Of a DNA stretch of 26,338 nucleotides, positions 15,575 through 23,898 are shown one piece after another. The DNA is from a virus. The stretch is taken from IMG/VR virus record IMGVR_UViG_3300042507_000843, positions 1 to 26,338 of that record, one strand, 5' to 3'. The first letter of the stretch is position 1, and every line of letters begins with the position of its first letter. Under the pieces are notes generated by a model. That model was given only the letters and a program-made list of their open reading frames with translations. It was not told the DNA's origin and ran no database searches. A program made the position numbers and the translations under genes.

Positions 15575-16201
15575 TTAGAACGTAAAGACCATACGAACGC
15601 GGCCATTCCCACCGTTTTCGCCTTCGGCAAAACCGCCGTTGCCGCCATATCCGGCTGTCAAACTGTTATCGCCAACTATGCCTGTTGCCCCGGCGTTAGT
15701 GAACAGAGCTCCGCCGTTGCCAGTCGTCCCTGGCACCGTATTACCGCCAGAGGCCGTACCACCCGCGCCTTGGGTATACGACGGCGTGGAAGTGCCTTGC
15801 AGACCACCATTTGCCGTCATGGTCGTAATTGTGTAGGTGCCACTGTAGACGTTTGAGAACGTCCCCGCCGTGGCCGGGCCACCGCTGCCCCCAGCGCCTC
15901 CGGTGCCAACGGTGAAATTGATTGTTTTTAGGGGGTCGCCAACGCCAAGGACAAGCACCGTTTTGGAATACCCGCCGCCACCGCCACCGCCGCCTTCGTA
16001 AATGTCCGGCTCTCCAGGCGCGATGAAATACGTGCCGCCGCTACCGCCGCCGCCGCCCGCGCCCCAAACTTCAATCGTCGCGCCTGTTGCGCCAGCCGGA
16101 ATCGTCACCGATCCAGAGCCGGGTTCGCTCGCGTCATAGACGCCCGCGCCAGCGCCACCGGCACTGCCGTTAAAGAACGCTGCGAGGGTCGCGCCGCCCA
16201 T
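15575..16201 (-). CDS. Glycine-rich receptor-binding (adhesin-like) protein
   Basis: The ATG at 16201 overlaps the upstream stop as TGATG and has AGGA eight bases upstream. A TTG at 16231 would add ten residues and is less likely. The 208-residue product has several glycine runs (GAGGGGGSGG, EGGGGGGGGY, GTGGAGGSGG) alternating with Thr/Asn-rich loops and a final VRMVFTF strand. This is the layout of polyglycine-sandwich adhesins and glycine-rich domains at fibre tips such as T2/T6-type gp38. It directly follows a fibre gene and probably forms the tip or a partner of that fibre. Confidence 0.72.
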   Translation of the reverse strand: MGGATLAAFFNGSAGGAGAGVYDASEPGSGSVTIPAGATGATIEVWGAGGGGGSGGTYFIAPGEPDIYEGGGGGGGGYSKTVLVLGVGDPLKTINFTVGTGGAGGSGGPATAGTFSNVYSGTYTITTMTANGGLQGTSTPSYTQGAGGTASGGNTVPGTTGNGGALFTNAGATGIVGDNSLTAGYGGNGGFAEGENGGNGRVRMVFTF

Positions 16202-17001
16202 CAGGTCAATCCTGCTCCGCTGATAAGCCAAGACGTACCGGCAATCTTAATACAAGTTGCTACGCCATTACGGGCAAGCGTTCGGGTGCCGGTCGTCGTG
16301 CTGTTAGCCAACGTCAACGTGTCTGAGGTAATCGCAATCGAAAGGTTAGTCGCGTTGACATTAATAAAAATTATGACCGTGCCGACCGGGAACGGAACTG
16401 ACGAGTTAGCCGGGATTGTGAGCGTAACGCTGGTGCCGTTCATCAAAATTGACTTACCAGCATCCGATGCAATCAGCGTATAGCCCGTCGTTTTGCTGTT
16501 CTGCGGCGCATCTCGATAGCCTGCCTCATAGTTTGTGTTAGACGGCGCGTTATCGGGAATGAGAACCGTGCCCGTAAACGTCGGGCTGGCAATCGGCGCA
16601 AACTTGGCGTCCGAGGCCGTTTTGGTGTAGGCGTCCGTGATGCCGTAACCCGACAGCGTGTCGGGCGTACCGGCGATGTCCGCCCACTCAATGCCCTGCA
16701 CGCTGAAGTCGTTAACACCCGACACGTCGTCGTACGTGCCAATCGTGACGTTCGCCGAGGTCTGAAGAACGAACTTGTATGACGCACCCTGCGTCAGCCA
16801 GACCGCATTAGCGGTCCTACCGGCGGCGTTAAGGACGATGGGGTTGGTATTAGGGGCAGCTCCAGAAGACGACGTATAGGTCGCCTGCGGGGTCGTGGTG
16901 CCCGCTGCATACGTGTAGAGCTTGCCGCCCGACAGGATATTGCCGTTGTTGTCGAAAAACTGTGCCCCGACACCGGCAAAAGGAGAAAGAAATACGCTCA
17001 T
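16201..17001 (-). CDS. Tail fibre with P22-spike-type head-binding module
   Basis: In this 266-residue protein, residues 13-80 (QFFDNNGNILSGGKLYTYAA, later NPIVLNAAGRTANAVWL) form the module found at the N-terminus of many short-tailed phage fibres and spikes, which attaches them to the tail. A linker with FAPIASPTFTGTV resembles the repeat element of fibre shafts. The C-terminal half is a beta-rich domain (GYTLIASDAGKSILMNGTSV, TIPANSSVPFPVG). The ATG overlaps the preceding stop (ATGA). It is probably one of several adsorption proteins of this virion. Confidence 0.83.
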   Translation of the reverse strand: MSVFLSPFAGVGAQFFDNNGNILSGGKLYTYAAGTTTPQATYTSSSGAAPNTNPIVLNAAGRTANAVWLTQGASYKFVLQTSANVTIGTYDDVSGVNDFSVQGIEWADIAGTPDTLSGYGITDAYTKTASDAKFAPIASPTFTGTVLIPDNAPSNTNYEAGYRDAPQNSKTTGYTLIASDAGKSILMNGTSVTLTIPANSSVPFPVGTVIIFINVNATNLSIAITSDTLTLANSTTTGTRTLARNGVATCIKIAGTSWLISGAGLT

Positions 17002-17702
17002 ACGTACACCTGCATAACGGTCAATATGATGGATGGAATCGCCGGCACGGGGGCAGCCGCCGCAAACGTCTGAAGCTGCACGTCAAGGCTGTCCACCGAA
17101 AAATATAACTGAAAATAGTCGCCGTTGGATAGCGGCAAGAAAAAGTTTGCAGCCGAGAAGATTTCGGCGTCGTTGCCCTGAATCTGAATCAACGACCCAG
17201 AATTGGCGACCGCCGTGCCGTTGATGGCGGGCCAAATGTAAAACCTGCCGCTACCGCCTGAAGTCTTGTCCACCTGAATAGAGAACTGCACGTTGTAGAC
17301 GGCAGGCCGCGCAACTTTGATTTTGCTGCTATCCGCCGGATCACGGTAGACGCCATACGCCGTGTCGGCGTTGTTGTAAGTAATGGCTTTAGCCGTATTG
17401 ATAACGGTCGCCGCTTGAGTCTGGGTTGAAAAAAACGACCCAAAATTTACTACGTTGGGTTCGGGATAGCGGGGCATCAGTTTAAGCGCCTGTATCTCCG
17501 ACTCCAGCACCGGCACGGTGTCTTCTACCGTAGCCGCCAATGCCGGGGTCAACTCAAGGTCAGCCGTCGTAATCTGCGTCGTGCCTGCGCCTGTCAGCGT
17601 GAACTGGTTGTTTAGAAACCTAAACCATTCGCGCGAAATGAGGCCCGTCCGCTCGTCAATGAACGGTACGCGAGGCGCCGGAATGTTAGTGATATTAGGC
17701 AC
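16998..17702 (-). CDS. Virion/tail fibre-type protein with C-terminal beta domain
   Basis: This 234-residue protein has an N-terminus (PRVPFIDERTGLISREWFRF followed by LNNQF) of a kind common at the start of tail-associated proteins that follow gp10-like genes. A helical linker is followed by a beta-rich C-terminal region with ITYNNADTAYGVYRD, PAVYNVQFSIQVDK and GDYFQLYFSVD, resembling TNF/C1q-like trimeric domains. It overlaps the gp10-like gene by 8 bases. By position it may serve as the tail needle or plug or a fibre. I cannot decide which. Confidence 0.72.
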   Translation of the reverse strand: MPNITNIPAPRVPFIDERTGLISREWFRFLNNQFTLTGAGTTQITTADLELTPALAATVEDTVPVLESEIQALKLMPRYPEPNVVNFGSFFSTQTQAATVINTAKAITYNNADTAYGVYRDPADSSKIKVARPAVYNVQFSIQVDKTSGGSGRFYIWPAINGTAVANSGSLIQIQGNDAEIFSAANFFLPLSNGDYFQLYFSVDSLDVQLQTFAAAAPVPAIPSIILTVMQVYV

Positions 17703-19212
17703 TGGTTCCGGCTATCCTGAGTTCAGCGCCCATGATTGCCGTCACCATAGGGTCGGCGGCAGATACTTCGTACACGCGATCGCGCGACTTGAGGGTTGCG
17801 CCAAGCCGACGCCAGATAACACGGGTCTGCGTTGCGCCAATCGGCCCAAGCGACTCCCACCGCTCGTAGCTCCAAGTGTGCCCGCCATCGTCCGACCAGC
17901 GCAGCATGACCTGCGGATTAACGACGCTGTTCTCCGGCTCGCCCTCGACAACGATGTTGCCAAGGTCTTGCTGCAAGATGTACCCAGGCGCTTGTTGCTC
18001 AAGGAAGCCGGGGTCGTCGTATAGCCCGCCCACGCCCGTCTGGCAGTCAAGCTGCAACTGGTGGTGGATGGTACGGGTTAGGTTGTTCTGGCCGGTCGGC
18101 AGCGCGCGCCATGTCCGCAGCCATTTCTGCAACTGCGTGTCATCGCGGAAATACCGCAGGTCAAACTCGTAGAGACGGCCATCTTGGAAATCCCCCAAAA
18201 TCGGCTTGCCCTTAAAACGGGCATGACAGTTTGATCGATGGCGACGGAATTGACCTTTCTCAAACGCTGCGCGTTCATGCCAAGCGCCGGTCGCGGCGTC
18301 ATACACCCAAGTGGTGTTGGCCGTCGGGAAAATCAGCACGTAGAACGCGTGGCCGTCTTGCTGATACGTATACGCGATGGCGTCAGACAAATCAGTGTAG
18401 TTTTGGATGGCGAACTCGACCGCATGGGTCGAAACGCGCACGCCTTGATAGCCTTGTGCGCGGTATACAACACCCTGTCCACGGGCGTCTGACCCCAACC
18501 AAAACACACTGTTATCCAGTTTTGCAACCGAATACGGCGCAAGGCACCCGATTTCGTTGTATGCGCCTTGGATGCGCGTCAACGGGAAGTCGGGGTCGCC
18601 CGAGTTGTACCAGACCTCAATGGAGTTGGTGCCAAACAGCCACGCTTCGCGGTGGTCTATGATGATGGATACCAAGCCGTCCGGCGAACCTTCGGCTGAC
18701 GCGAAGTCAAGCGGATCAACCGACAGGCCATCAAGCAGCGCCGTCACCCATATACGCTGGCTGTTCGGCTCGTTAAATACGAAATACCCGTCCAAGTAGC
18801 CGACCGTGACTGCGCCGGGGAAGTCAGGGTCGGTAATCTCTTGGAACACGTTGGTGTTGTTGTTGTAGATGTATCCGTTCGGGTTACAGGCTACAAATAT
18901 CTGGACGCCGTTGTCCGCCATAGACACGGCGTCGTTACCCGCGATGTCGCCCAGCTTAGTAACGTTAAGGTTCTCGTCAACCTTGTAAAACTCTTGACCC
19001 GATGCGACAAACAGCGAGCCGCTAAGCGGGTACAGCCCACGAATAGGGCCGCTGCCGACTTGCATAAACCGCCGCATACCAGGGCAACGCTGAAGGTACG
19101 CAGGCTCCTTGCCGGCCTCGGGGATGACCTCGGGGTAGAGGTTCACCATCCGAGCATCGGCGGCGTTTACGCTGCGCGCAACGTAAGACGAGCCCAGGAT
19201 CGGCGTCTTCAT
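17695..19212 (-). CDS. P22 gp10-like packaged-DNA stabilisation protein (tail hub)
   Basis: This 505-residue protein resembles P22 gp10 (472 residues). The N-terminal segment is GSSYVARSVNAADARMVNLY followed by PEVIPEAGKEPAYLQRCPGM. WD-like beta repeats follow, with GDIAGNDAVSMADNG, WLFGTNSIEVWYNSG and TTWVYDAATGAWHERAAF, and then a C-terminal WSDDGGHTW motif. In P22 the protein caps the portal-gp4 ring and keeps DNA inside. The start overlaps the gp4-like stop as TAATG. Confidence 0.88.
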   Translation of the reverse strand: MKTPILGSSYVARSVNAADARMVNLYPEVIPEAGKEPAYLQRCPGMRRFMQVGSGPIRGLYPLSGSLFVASGQEFYKVDENLNVTKLGDIAGNDAVSMADNGVQIFVACNPNGYIYNNNTNVFQEITDPDFPGAVTVGYLDGYFVFNEPNSQRIWVTALLDGLSVDPLDFASAEGSPDGLVSIIIDHREAWLFGTNSIEVWYNSGDPDFPLTRIQGAYNEIGCLAPYSVAKLDNSVFWLGSDARGQGVVYRAQGYQGVRVSTHAVEFAIQNYTDLSDAIAYTYQQDGHAFYVLIFPTANTTWVYDAATGAWHERAAFEKGQFRRHRSNCHARFKGKPILGDFQDGRLYEFDLRYFRDDTQLQKWLRTWRALPTGQNNLTRTIHHQLQLDCQTGVGGLYDDPGFLEQQAPGYILQQDLGNIVVEGEPENSVVNPQVMLRWSDDGGHTWSYERWESLGPIGATQTRVIWRRLGATLKSRDRVYEVSAADPMVTAIMGAELRIAGTSA

Positions 19213-20003
19213 TAAAAGTTACCGGCGTAGATGTTGTACCGATTGCGACGGGCGATGATGCTGTACGGCATCGCCATAACGTTGTTGGGGTTGTTGATGC
19301 GCTTGAGGTTACGCTTGCTGTACATCGCAACGCGGCGCACGTCCGGCGCCGGCTCAACGCCAAACTCCGGCGCCAGTTCCAGCGCCAAGTTATACCGGAA
19401 CGCCCGCAAGTAGCCCGGCGGCATGAGGATTTCCGTACTGAGCGACGCGGGGTCCAACAGCCGCTGCACCGAAATAAAGTGGAACTCCAGCACCCGATTT
19501 GGCACCGGATAGACCGACATGGAGATGTTTGGAAACGTATTGTTGACGAACATCACCTGCGGATAGGTGCTCTGCACGGTCTTGACTGCAATGTTGTTGT
19601 ACTGCAGCTGGTTGATGAACTTGATGCCGTACGACACGTTCGTAGACGGGTCGCGGAAAAAAGTCGAGTCATCAAGCAAAATCGGACGCTGCGCCACATT
19701 GTTCCCGTCTTCGACGGAAATGTAGTCATCGTCTTGCGTGGTAATCGGCACTTCGCTTTGAGTGCCAAGCAAATAAAGAAAATCGCCCGACGGGCCAAGC
19801 GTCTGAATACGCTCGCCGGCAGGCCACATGTAAGTCTGGTCTTGGGTGCAGAACACGGCGAGGCGCTCGGTGTTCCAGCTATCCACCATCTGATCGAACG
19901 CCGAAAGTGCGTCCTGTGCCATCGAAGCCGACGGCGTTTCGCCCTCAGCCAAGATGCCCAGCAGACGCAGCGCCCCGTTGATTTGATCGCCCGCTGTCGC
20001 CAT
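19212..20003 (-). CDS. P22 gp4-like head-to-tail adaptor
   Basis: This 263-residue protein has an N-terminus (INGALRLLGILAEGETPSAS, then DALSAFDQMVDSWNTERL) typical of the gp4 family that binds the portal after packaging. It is longer than P22 gp4 (166 residues), as in many P22-like phages outside enterobacteria, with the extra part C-terminal (VMFVNNTFPNISMSVYPVPN, LMPPGYLRAFRYNLALELAP). Its place directly before the gp10-like gene agrees. Confidence 0.85.
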   Translation of the reverse strand: MATAGDQINGALRLLGILAEGETPSASMAQDALSAFDQMVDSWNTERLAVFCTQDQTYMWPAGERIQTLGPSGDFLYLLGTQSEVPITTQDDDYISVEDGNNVAQRPILLDDSTFFRDPSTNVSYGIKFINQLQYNNIAVKTVQSTYPQVMFVNNTFPNISMSVYPVPNRVLEFHFISVQRLLDPASLSTEILMPPGYLRAFRYNLALELAPEFGVEPAPDVRRVAMYSKRNLKRINNPNNVMAMPYSIIARRNRYNIYAGNF

Positions 20004-20006
20004 GAC

Positions 20007-20204
20007 CTACTCCTTCCGCTTTCGACGCGCCTTTAGCTCGTTAACGACCGGCATAGGTTCCGGCGACGCAGCAGGGTCTTCCTCCTGCGCCGCCGGTTCC
20101 AATGGGTCATATTCTTCCCACCCGTGCTCGTAGTCCATAGCCGCTTCCAAATCGGAAATGGCTATCTTTAGCCCATGCACGGGATGGCGAAGATATATGT
20201 TCAT
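20007..20204 (-). CDS. Small acidic hypothetical protein in head module
   Basis: This 65-residue protein has HPVHGLKIAISDLEAAMDYE and GWEEYDP, then an acidic proline-rich stretch, ending with the basic RRKRKE. It lies 2 bases from the head-fibre gene and 3 from the gp4-like gene, so it is clearly part of the late operon. No family is recognised. Confidence 0.75.
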   Translation of the reverse strand: MNIYLRHPVHGLKIAISDLEAAMDYEHGWEEYDPLEPAAQEEDPAASPEPMPVVNELKARRKRKE

Positions 20205-20206
20205 AG

Positions 20207-20527
20207 TTACGGCAGAAGCCCGTAAGCCTGAAACCGCGACTCCAACTGAGCAACGCGAGTCTGGAGGTTTGCAACCACAGCCAACACCGTGTTGCCTTCG
20301 TTCTTAGTAACAAAGCCAAACGGGGTCGTCTGAGTCAAATCCTGAATCGCAAAGTCGGCCGGAGACGGGGGCGTGGACGTAATCGTCGTAAGCTGGGCCG
20401 TAAGAGCCGCACCTTCGGAAACCGGCGTCGTGCCGAAAAATCCGACCGTACCGCCTGCCGACCCAATTACCGCGCCGTCCAGCTCGGGGTCCGAAAACGC
20501 AACGCCAACCGCCTTAGTATTAGGCAT
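20207..20527 (-). CDS. Head fibre protein (Phage_fiber_2-like)
   Basis: This 106-residue protein has a C-terminus (FGFVTKNEGNTVLAVVANLQ followed by TRVAQLESRFQAYGLLP) matching the trimeric coiled-coil end of small phage head-fibre proteins. The N-terminal part is beta-rich with Thr/Ser. Such proteins project from the capsid surface. It follows the decoration-protein gene after a strong hairpin. Confidence 0.8.
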   Translation of the reverse strand: MPNTKAVGVAFSDPELDGAVIGSAGGTVGFFGTTPVSEGAALTAQLTTITSTPPSPADFAIQDLTQTTPFGFVTKNEGNTVLAVVANLQTRVAQLESRFQAYGLLP

Positions 20528-20549
20528 ACAAAATACTCCTGTGAGCAGT

Positions 20550-20577
20550 GCCCCCTACGGTATCACCCGTAGGGGGC
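20550..20577. terminator. Strong intercistronic hairpin downstream of coat/decoration genes
   Basis: GCCCCCTACGG (20550-20560) and CCGTAGGGGGC (20567-20577) form a perfect 11-base-pair stem with a 6-base loop. It lies between the decoration and head-fibre genes. No T-run follows in the leftward gene direction and only GTTTG follows rightward. It is therefore more likely an attenuator, RNA 3'-end stabiliser or processing site lowering expression past the capsid genes than a full terminator. Confidence 0.6.
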
Positions 20578-20585
20578 GTTTGCCA

Positions 20586-20987
20586 TTACGAAATGCGGTA
20601 GACAGTCCAGGCATTGTCGCCGGTCTTGCGGCAACGGAAGTGGCCCGACGTACCCGCCGAAACCGCGCCCGCGCCCACAAGCGTCCAGCCCGTGCCAACC
20701 GCCACCGTAATCGCATCCGAACCGGCCGCGTCGATGTTGATGACAAAGAAGTCGAACGCCGCGTCCACCTTCTCAGCGGACGAGTAGGCCGCCTCCCAAA
20801 GAGCAACGGTCGGAAGGACAAGGTTGCCCGCCGTGCCGTTGAAGGTGAAAAGACCGTTCGCCAGCTCAGCCGGCGTCGCAGTCGCACCCGCCGTGAGCGC
20901 CGTGGGGGCGCCCTGCGGGAAGATCAGCGGTTCGCCGACATTACCAGCACCAACCTGGTAGCCACTAGTACCGTTAGGAATTGCCAT
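20586..20987 (-). CDS. Putative capsid decoration protein
   Basis: This 133-residue protein is beta-rich and has no cysteine pair or catalytic motif. LFTFNGTAGNLVLPTVALWE, FDFFVINIDAAGSDAITVAV and GTGWTLVG are typical of small structural proteins encoded right after the coat gene. A GGAG lies nine bases before the ATG. Its position suggests it binds the capsid surface. The family is not certain. Confidence 0.72.
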   Translation of the reverse strand: MAIPNGTSGYQVGAGNVGEPLIFPQGAPTALTAGATATPAELANGLFTFNGTAGNLVLPTVALWEAAYSSAEKVDAAFDFFVINIDAAGSDAITVAVGTGWTLVGAGAVSAGTSGHFRCRKTGDNAWTVYRIS

Positions 20988-21017
20988 TTTTAGTTACTCC
21001 GTGAATAAGGTTAAGAA

Positions 21018-22229
21018 TTAGCCCCAGATGCGGCAGGCCATCTGCGGACGGATCACCGAGTAGCCATACAGCACGTCGATACGGCAGGGCATACGGTCGT
21101 TGTTGATGTCGTACTGACGGACAACGCGCATGGAGATGCCGTTGTGGACCTGACGCGACGCCATGTCAACGCCCTGCGGGAGCAGGAGGTCGGCGGTGGC
21201 AAACGTAATCGCGTCCTTGTGGTACACCAAGTTCTGAGCGTACTGGCCGCTAGCGGCACCCACGTAGGTCACGACATCGCTAGCGGCCGGCAGCTTGCTG
21301 ACCGTGGCGAGGGCGTGCGTCGGGCCGTAGACCGCCGGCAGGAACTCCACGTCCACGAACTCGGTAGCAGCCGAGGTGACGGTGTTCTGCACAACGAACT
21401 GCTGCAGCGAACCGGTGGACTCGCGGGTCTGCGGGTTGACCGCAAACACGCCAGCGATGGTGAACACGTCGCCGGGGACGAGGGTGAGGCCGTCGGTCAC
21501 GTTGTCGAGCGTCAGCTTGGTCGCACCGTTGACGAGCGTGGTCTTCACAATCGGGGTGTCCGAACGCGAGGCCGAGCCGTTGGTGTGCTGCTTGATCGAC
21601 TGCGACATGTTGATTTCGTCGTAGCCGAGGACGCCTTCACCCATCATGCCGTTCTTGAACTGGCGGCTGATGGAGTCCACCGGGTTGAACAAGCCCTTCA
21701 TGCCTTCGACGAGGCCAGCGTTGGCGGCCGGGTTGACGGTCGCGTAGCGCGGAGCCATGCCGGCGGCGGCTTCGTTCAGCTTCTGCTGGGCCTGCAAAAG
21801 AACCAGCGAGGTGCCGGGGGTGACGCCAGGCGTACCGACCGACTGATAGACCTTCTTGAAGCTGTTGGCCACATCGGCGTCGATGCTGGAAGCGAGCTGG
21901 CTGATACGCGGCTTAAGCACGCGCTCGGCGAAGTCGTCCAACTGGAGGGCCATTTCGGCGCTGGTGAAGTTGACGCCAATGTGCTTCTGCGAGGCGACGG
22001 TGAGCGTGGTGAACTGCTCGTTGTCGTCCTGCACCTGAAGCGCGGCGCCGTCGGTCACAAGGGCGCGATCCGGCAGACGGATGCGGAGGGTCGAACCGAT
22101 CTTGGCACCTTCGACAGCGAAGCTGTCGTCGTACTGACGGTTCACGTTGCGGGTGATCACCAGGTTGTTCTCAAGGATTTCGAGAGCCTTCCGGGTGATC
22201 ATGTCAATAGTAAGCAGCGTATTAGACAC
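21018..22229 (-). CDS. P22-like major capsid protein
   Basis: This 403-residue protein resembles the P22 gp5 coat group. It begins NTLLTIDMITRKALEILENN followed by LVITRNVNRQYDDSFA, and has AKIGSTLRIRLP and QKHIGVNFTSAEMALQLDDF early on. The middle has SISRQFKNGMMGEGVLGYDE, and an inserted beta domain around residues 225-310 includes LTLVPGDVFTIAGVFAVNPQ, as in the P22 insertion domain. It ends YSVIRPQMACRIWG. The GTG start has GGAG seven bases upstream. The gene follows the scaffold and precedes decoration genes. Confidence 0.93.
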   Translation of the reverse strand: MSNTLLTIDMITRKALEILENNLVITRNVNRQYDDSFAVEGAKIGSTLRIRLPDRALVTDGAALQVQDDNEQFTTLTVASQKHIGVNFTSAEMALQLDDFAERVLKPRISQLASSIDADVANSFKKVYQSVGTPGVTPGTSLVLLQAQQKLNEAAAGMAPRYATVNPAANAGLVEGMKGLFNPVDSISRQFKNGMMGEGVLGYDEINMSQSIKQHTNGSASRSDTPIVKTTLVNGATKLTLDNVTDGLTLVPGDVFTIAGVFAVNPQTRESTGSLQQFVVQNTVTSAATEFVDVEFLPAVYGPTHALATVSKLPAASDVVTYVGAASGQYAQNLVYHKDAITFATADLLLPQGVDMASRQVHNGISMRVVRQYDINNDRMPCRIDVLYGYSVIRPQMACRIWG

Positions 22230-22250
22230 AGTAAATCTCCAAAAAAGAAG

Positions 22251-23027
22251 TTAGCGGTTACGTCGGGCTTCCCACTGTTTAATCTGTCGCAGACGCTCGG
22301 CTTCAATCCACTCTGACGTGCTCATGTCCTTGACGGAGCGGGGGTCAGTCGTGTCTCGGGCCGGTGCGCCGACGGTTTTAGCCGTCACAGGCTTAATCGG
22401 CGGGGGCGCATTAGTTGTCTTTTTGACCGGCGGATTGTCGGTCAACTTGACCTCAATCTTACCAATCTCCTTGGCTTGCAGGTATGGCGACAAACGGGAA
22501 ATACGTTCAGCCTCGCGGGGGTTGGAGCCCAAGTAGTACGCTACGTCGGGGCCAACATCCGAAGCCTGAATCGTCTCGGCCATCACGTTCGTGATTGGCA
22601 ACGCCCTGTTGTACACGACTTGCTCAAAGTCGTCGTACTTGTCAAAGGCCGCTTCCTCACGTTCCTTATAGGCCGTCAACAGCTCGCGCTGCTGCCGATC
22701 CGCCTCACGCTGGGCCAGCAATTCCTCCGCCTTACGGGCCGCAAGGGCTTCCGTATAAGCGTCGGGGTCGATGTCCCGGTCAGGCAGCGCGGCAGGCGTC
22801 TGGGCCATCGGCTCAGGCACTTTCAACGCTTGCTCTCGTTCCCACTTGCGACGTTCCCGTGCAAGTCGTTTACCTACCAGCGCGTCGAGCTCCTCTTGGG
22901 AGAACGTCTTGGCAGGCTTTTCCTCCGGCGGGGTTGCCTCTTGAGCAACAACTTCGGGTTCCGGTGCTGCCGTAGCTTCCGGTTCCGGCGCGGGTACTTG
23001 TTCCGCTACAACTTCGTTTTCAGACAT
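22251..23027 (-). CDS. Capsid scaffold protein
   Basis: AAGGA about six bases upstream supports the ATG at 23027 (MSENEVVAEQ) rather than one 33 bases earlier, giving 258 residues. The N-terminus is acidic and proline-rich. A long charged coiled coil (LVGKRLARERRKWEREQALK, AARKAEELLAQREADRQQRE) follows, and the end is basic and helical (RLRQIKQWEARRNR). The same plan occurs in P22 scaffold, where the basic C-terminus binds coat. The role is inferred from composition and from its place immediately before the coat gene. Confidence 0.85.
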   Translation of the reverse strand: MSENEVVAEQVPAPEPEATAAPEPEVVAQEATPPEEKPAKTFSQEELDALVGKRLARERRKWEREQALKVPEPMAQTPAALPDRDIDPDAYTEALAARKAEELLAQREADRQQRELLTAYKEREEAAFDKYDDFEQVVYNRALPITNVMAETIQASDVGPDVAYYLGSNPREAERISRLSPYLQAKEIGKIEVKLTDNPPVKKTTNAPPPIKPVTAKTVGAPARDTTDPRSVKDMSTSEWIEAERLRQIKQWEARRNR

Positions 23028-23072
23028 TTTGATTCCTTCAGAATCCCTGGTGAACCGCACCAGTACGGATAA

Positions 23073-23100
23073 ATCGTACGCTGTTGCGTAAAAGAGTCAA
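23073..23100 (-). promoter_or_regulatory. Promoter candidate upstream of scaffold and coat genes
   Basis: On the minus strand TTGACT (23100-23095, 5 of 6) and TACGAT (23078-23073, 4 of 6) are 16 bases apart. They lie in the 79 bases between the fibre stop and the scaffold ATG, the longest gap in the late operon. The -10 region overlaps an imperfect inverted repeat (23061-23083). It would boost capsid expression over the upstream spike genes. Confidence 0.45.
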
Positions 23101-23106
23101 TACTTA

Positions 23107-23880
23107 TTACGGCCCAGCATCGCGCCATACGCCGGTGCTGTAGAAGTAAAGTTTGTTGTTTGTGGTGTCGACGACGATGGGTGCCATGCCCGTGATAGCG
23201 GTCGGCGTACCCGTAGGCGTACCCGCGCAGGTCGGGACATACAAGAAGCCGTTGGTCGCGGTCGTAGCAAGGGCGGCAGATGCGCCTGCGACGACATTTC
23301 CGGCAACCGTGATGCGGAAGGCTTCGGTGCCATCGGAGAAACTGCTCGCCTGACGCCGATAAACAAACGCATCATCACCCGGCGGGAATCCGATGATGCC
23401 GGAATTGCGGACGCCGGAAACGGCAAAAGCAACCAACGGCGATTTGGTGTCATTCGGCGCGACGATTTCCACCCTCGAATCATCCGCAGCTCCAGCTAGA
23501 GTGCGGGATCGCTGTGCAGATGCGGTGCCGGCGACATCCAAGGGAAAGCCCGGGGTGGTGGTGTTGATACCGACCCGGTTGTTGGCTGCGTCGATGGCAA
23601 GTACATTGGTGTCGAACGTGTTGTTGCCTGCGAAGTTTTGCGCTGCGTCGGTGCGGGCCGCTGTGAAGTTAGCGTCAGGGGTAGTCATAACGCGGGTCGT
23701 GCCAGCGCCGGGGCCTGCGACCTGCAGGATGCCGGTCGTCGCATTCGATCGCACGTTCTTGACCGTCAGGTCATCAGATGCGACCTTAACGGTGCTGCCG
23801 CTTTGAACAATAGGTAGTACCTCAGTACCCGCAAGCGGGGTAGAGGCGGCGGTAAGTTGGGAAATCTTTTTGTCAGCCAT
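23107..23880 (-). CDS. Fibre-like virion protein sharing the spike's N-terminal module
   Basis: In this 257-residue protein, the first ~40 residues (KISQLTAASTPLAGTEVLPI followed by VQSGSTVKV) match the N-terminus of the adjacent spike and probably form the attachment module. Next comes FAGNNTFDTNVLAIDAANNR followed by VGINTTTPGFPLDVAG, a sequence type common in fibre shafts and in proteins with intramolecular-chaperone tails. The final part is a beta domain (GMAPIVVDTTNNKLYFYSTG, then VWRDAGP). No chaperone domain is visible at the end. It is probably an adsorption or head-surface fibre. Confidence 0.75.
   Translation of the reverse strand: MADKKISQLTAASTPLAGTEVLPIVQSGSTVKVASDDLTVKNVRSNATTGILQVAGPGAGTTRVMTTPDANFTAARTDAAQNFAGNNTFDTNVLAIDAANNRVGINTTTPGFPLDVAGTASAQRSRTLAGAADDSRVEIVAPNDTKSPLVAFAVSGVRNSGIIGFPPGDDAFVYRRQASSFSDGTEAFRITVAGNVVAGASAALATTATNGFLYVPTCAGTPTGTPTAITGMAPIVVDTTNNKLYFYSTGVWRDAGP
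23204..23227. repeat. Two-copy 12-base tandem repeat in the fibre gene
   Basis: GGCGTACCCGTA and GGCGTACCCGCG lie end to end and differ in the last two bases. They encode a Gly-Thr-Pro-Thr type repeat in the fibre protein. Slippage could change its copy number. Confidence 0.5.
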
Positions 23881-23898
23881 GATAACCTCTTAGGGTAC

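Noticed and set aside
21144-22316. Rightward open frame of 390 codons opposite the coat gene
   Set aside because: It is antisense to a well-supported P22-like coat protein and runs into the scaffold gene. The His/Val/Gly-rich product looks like a mirror frame.
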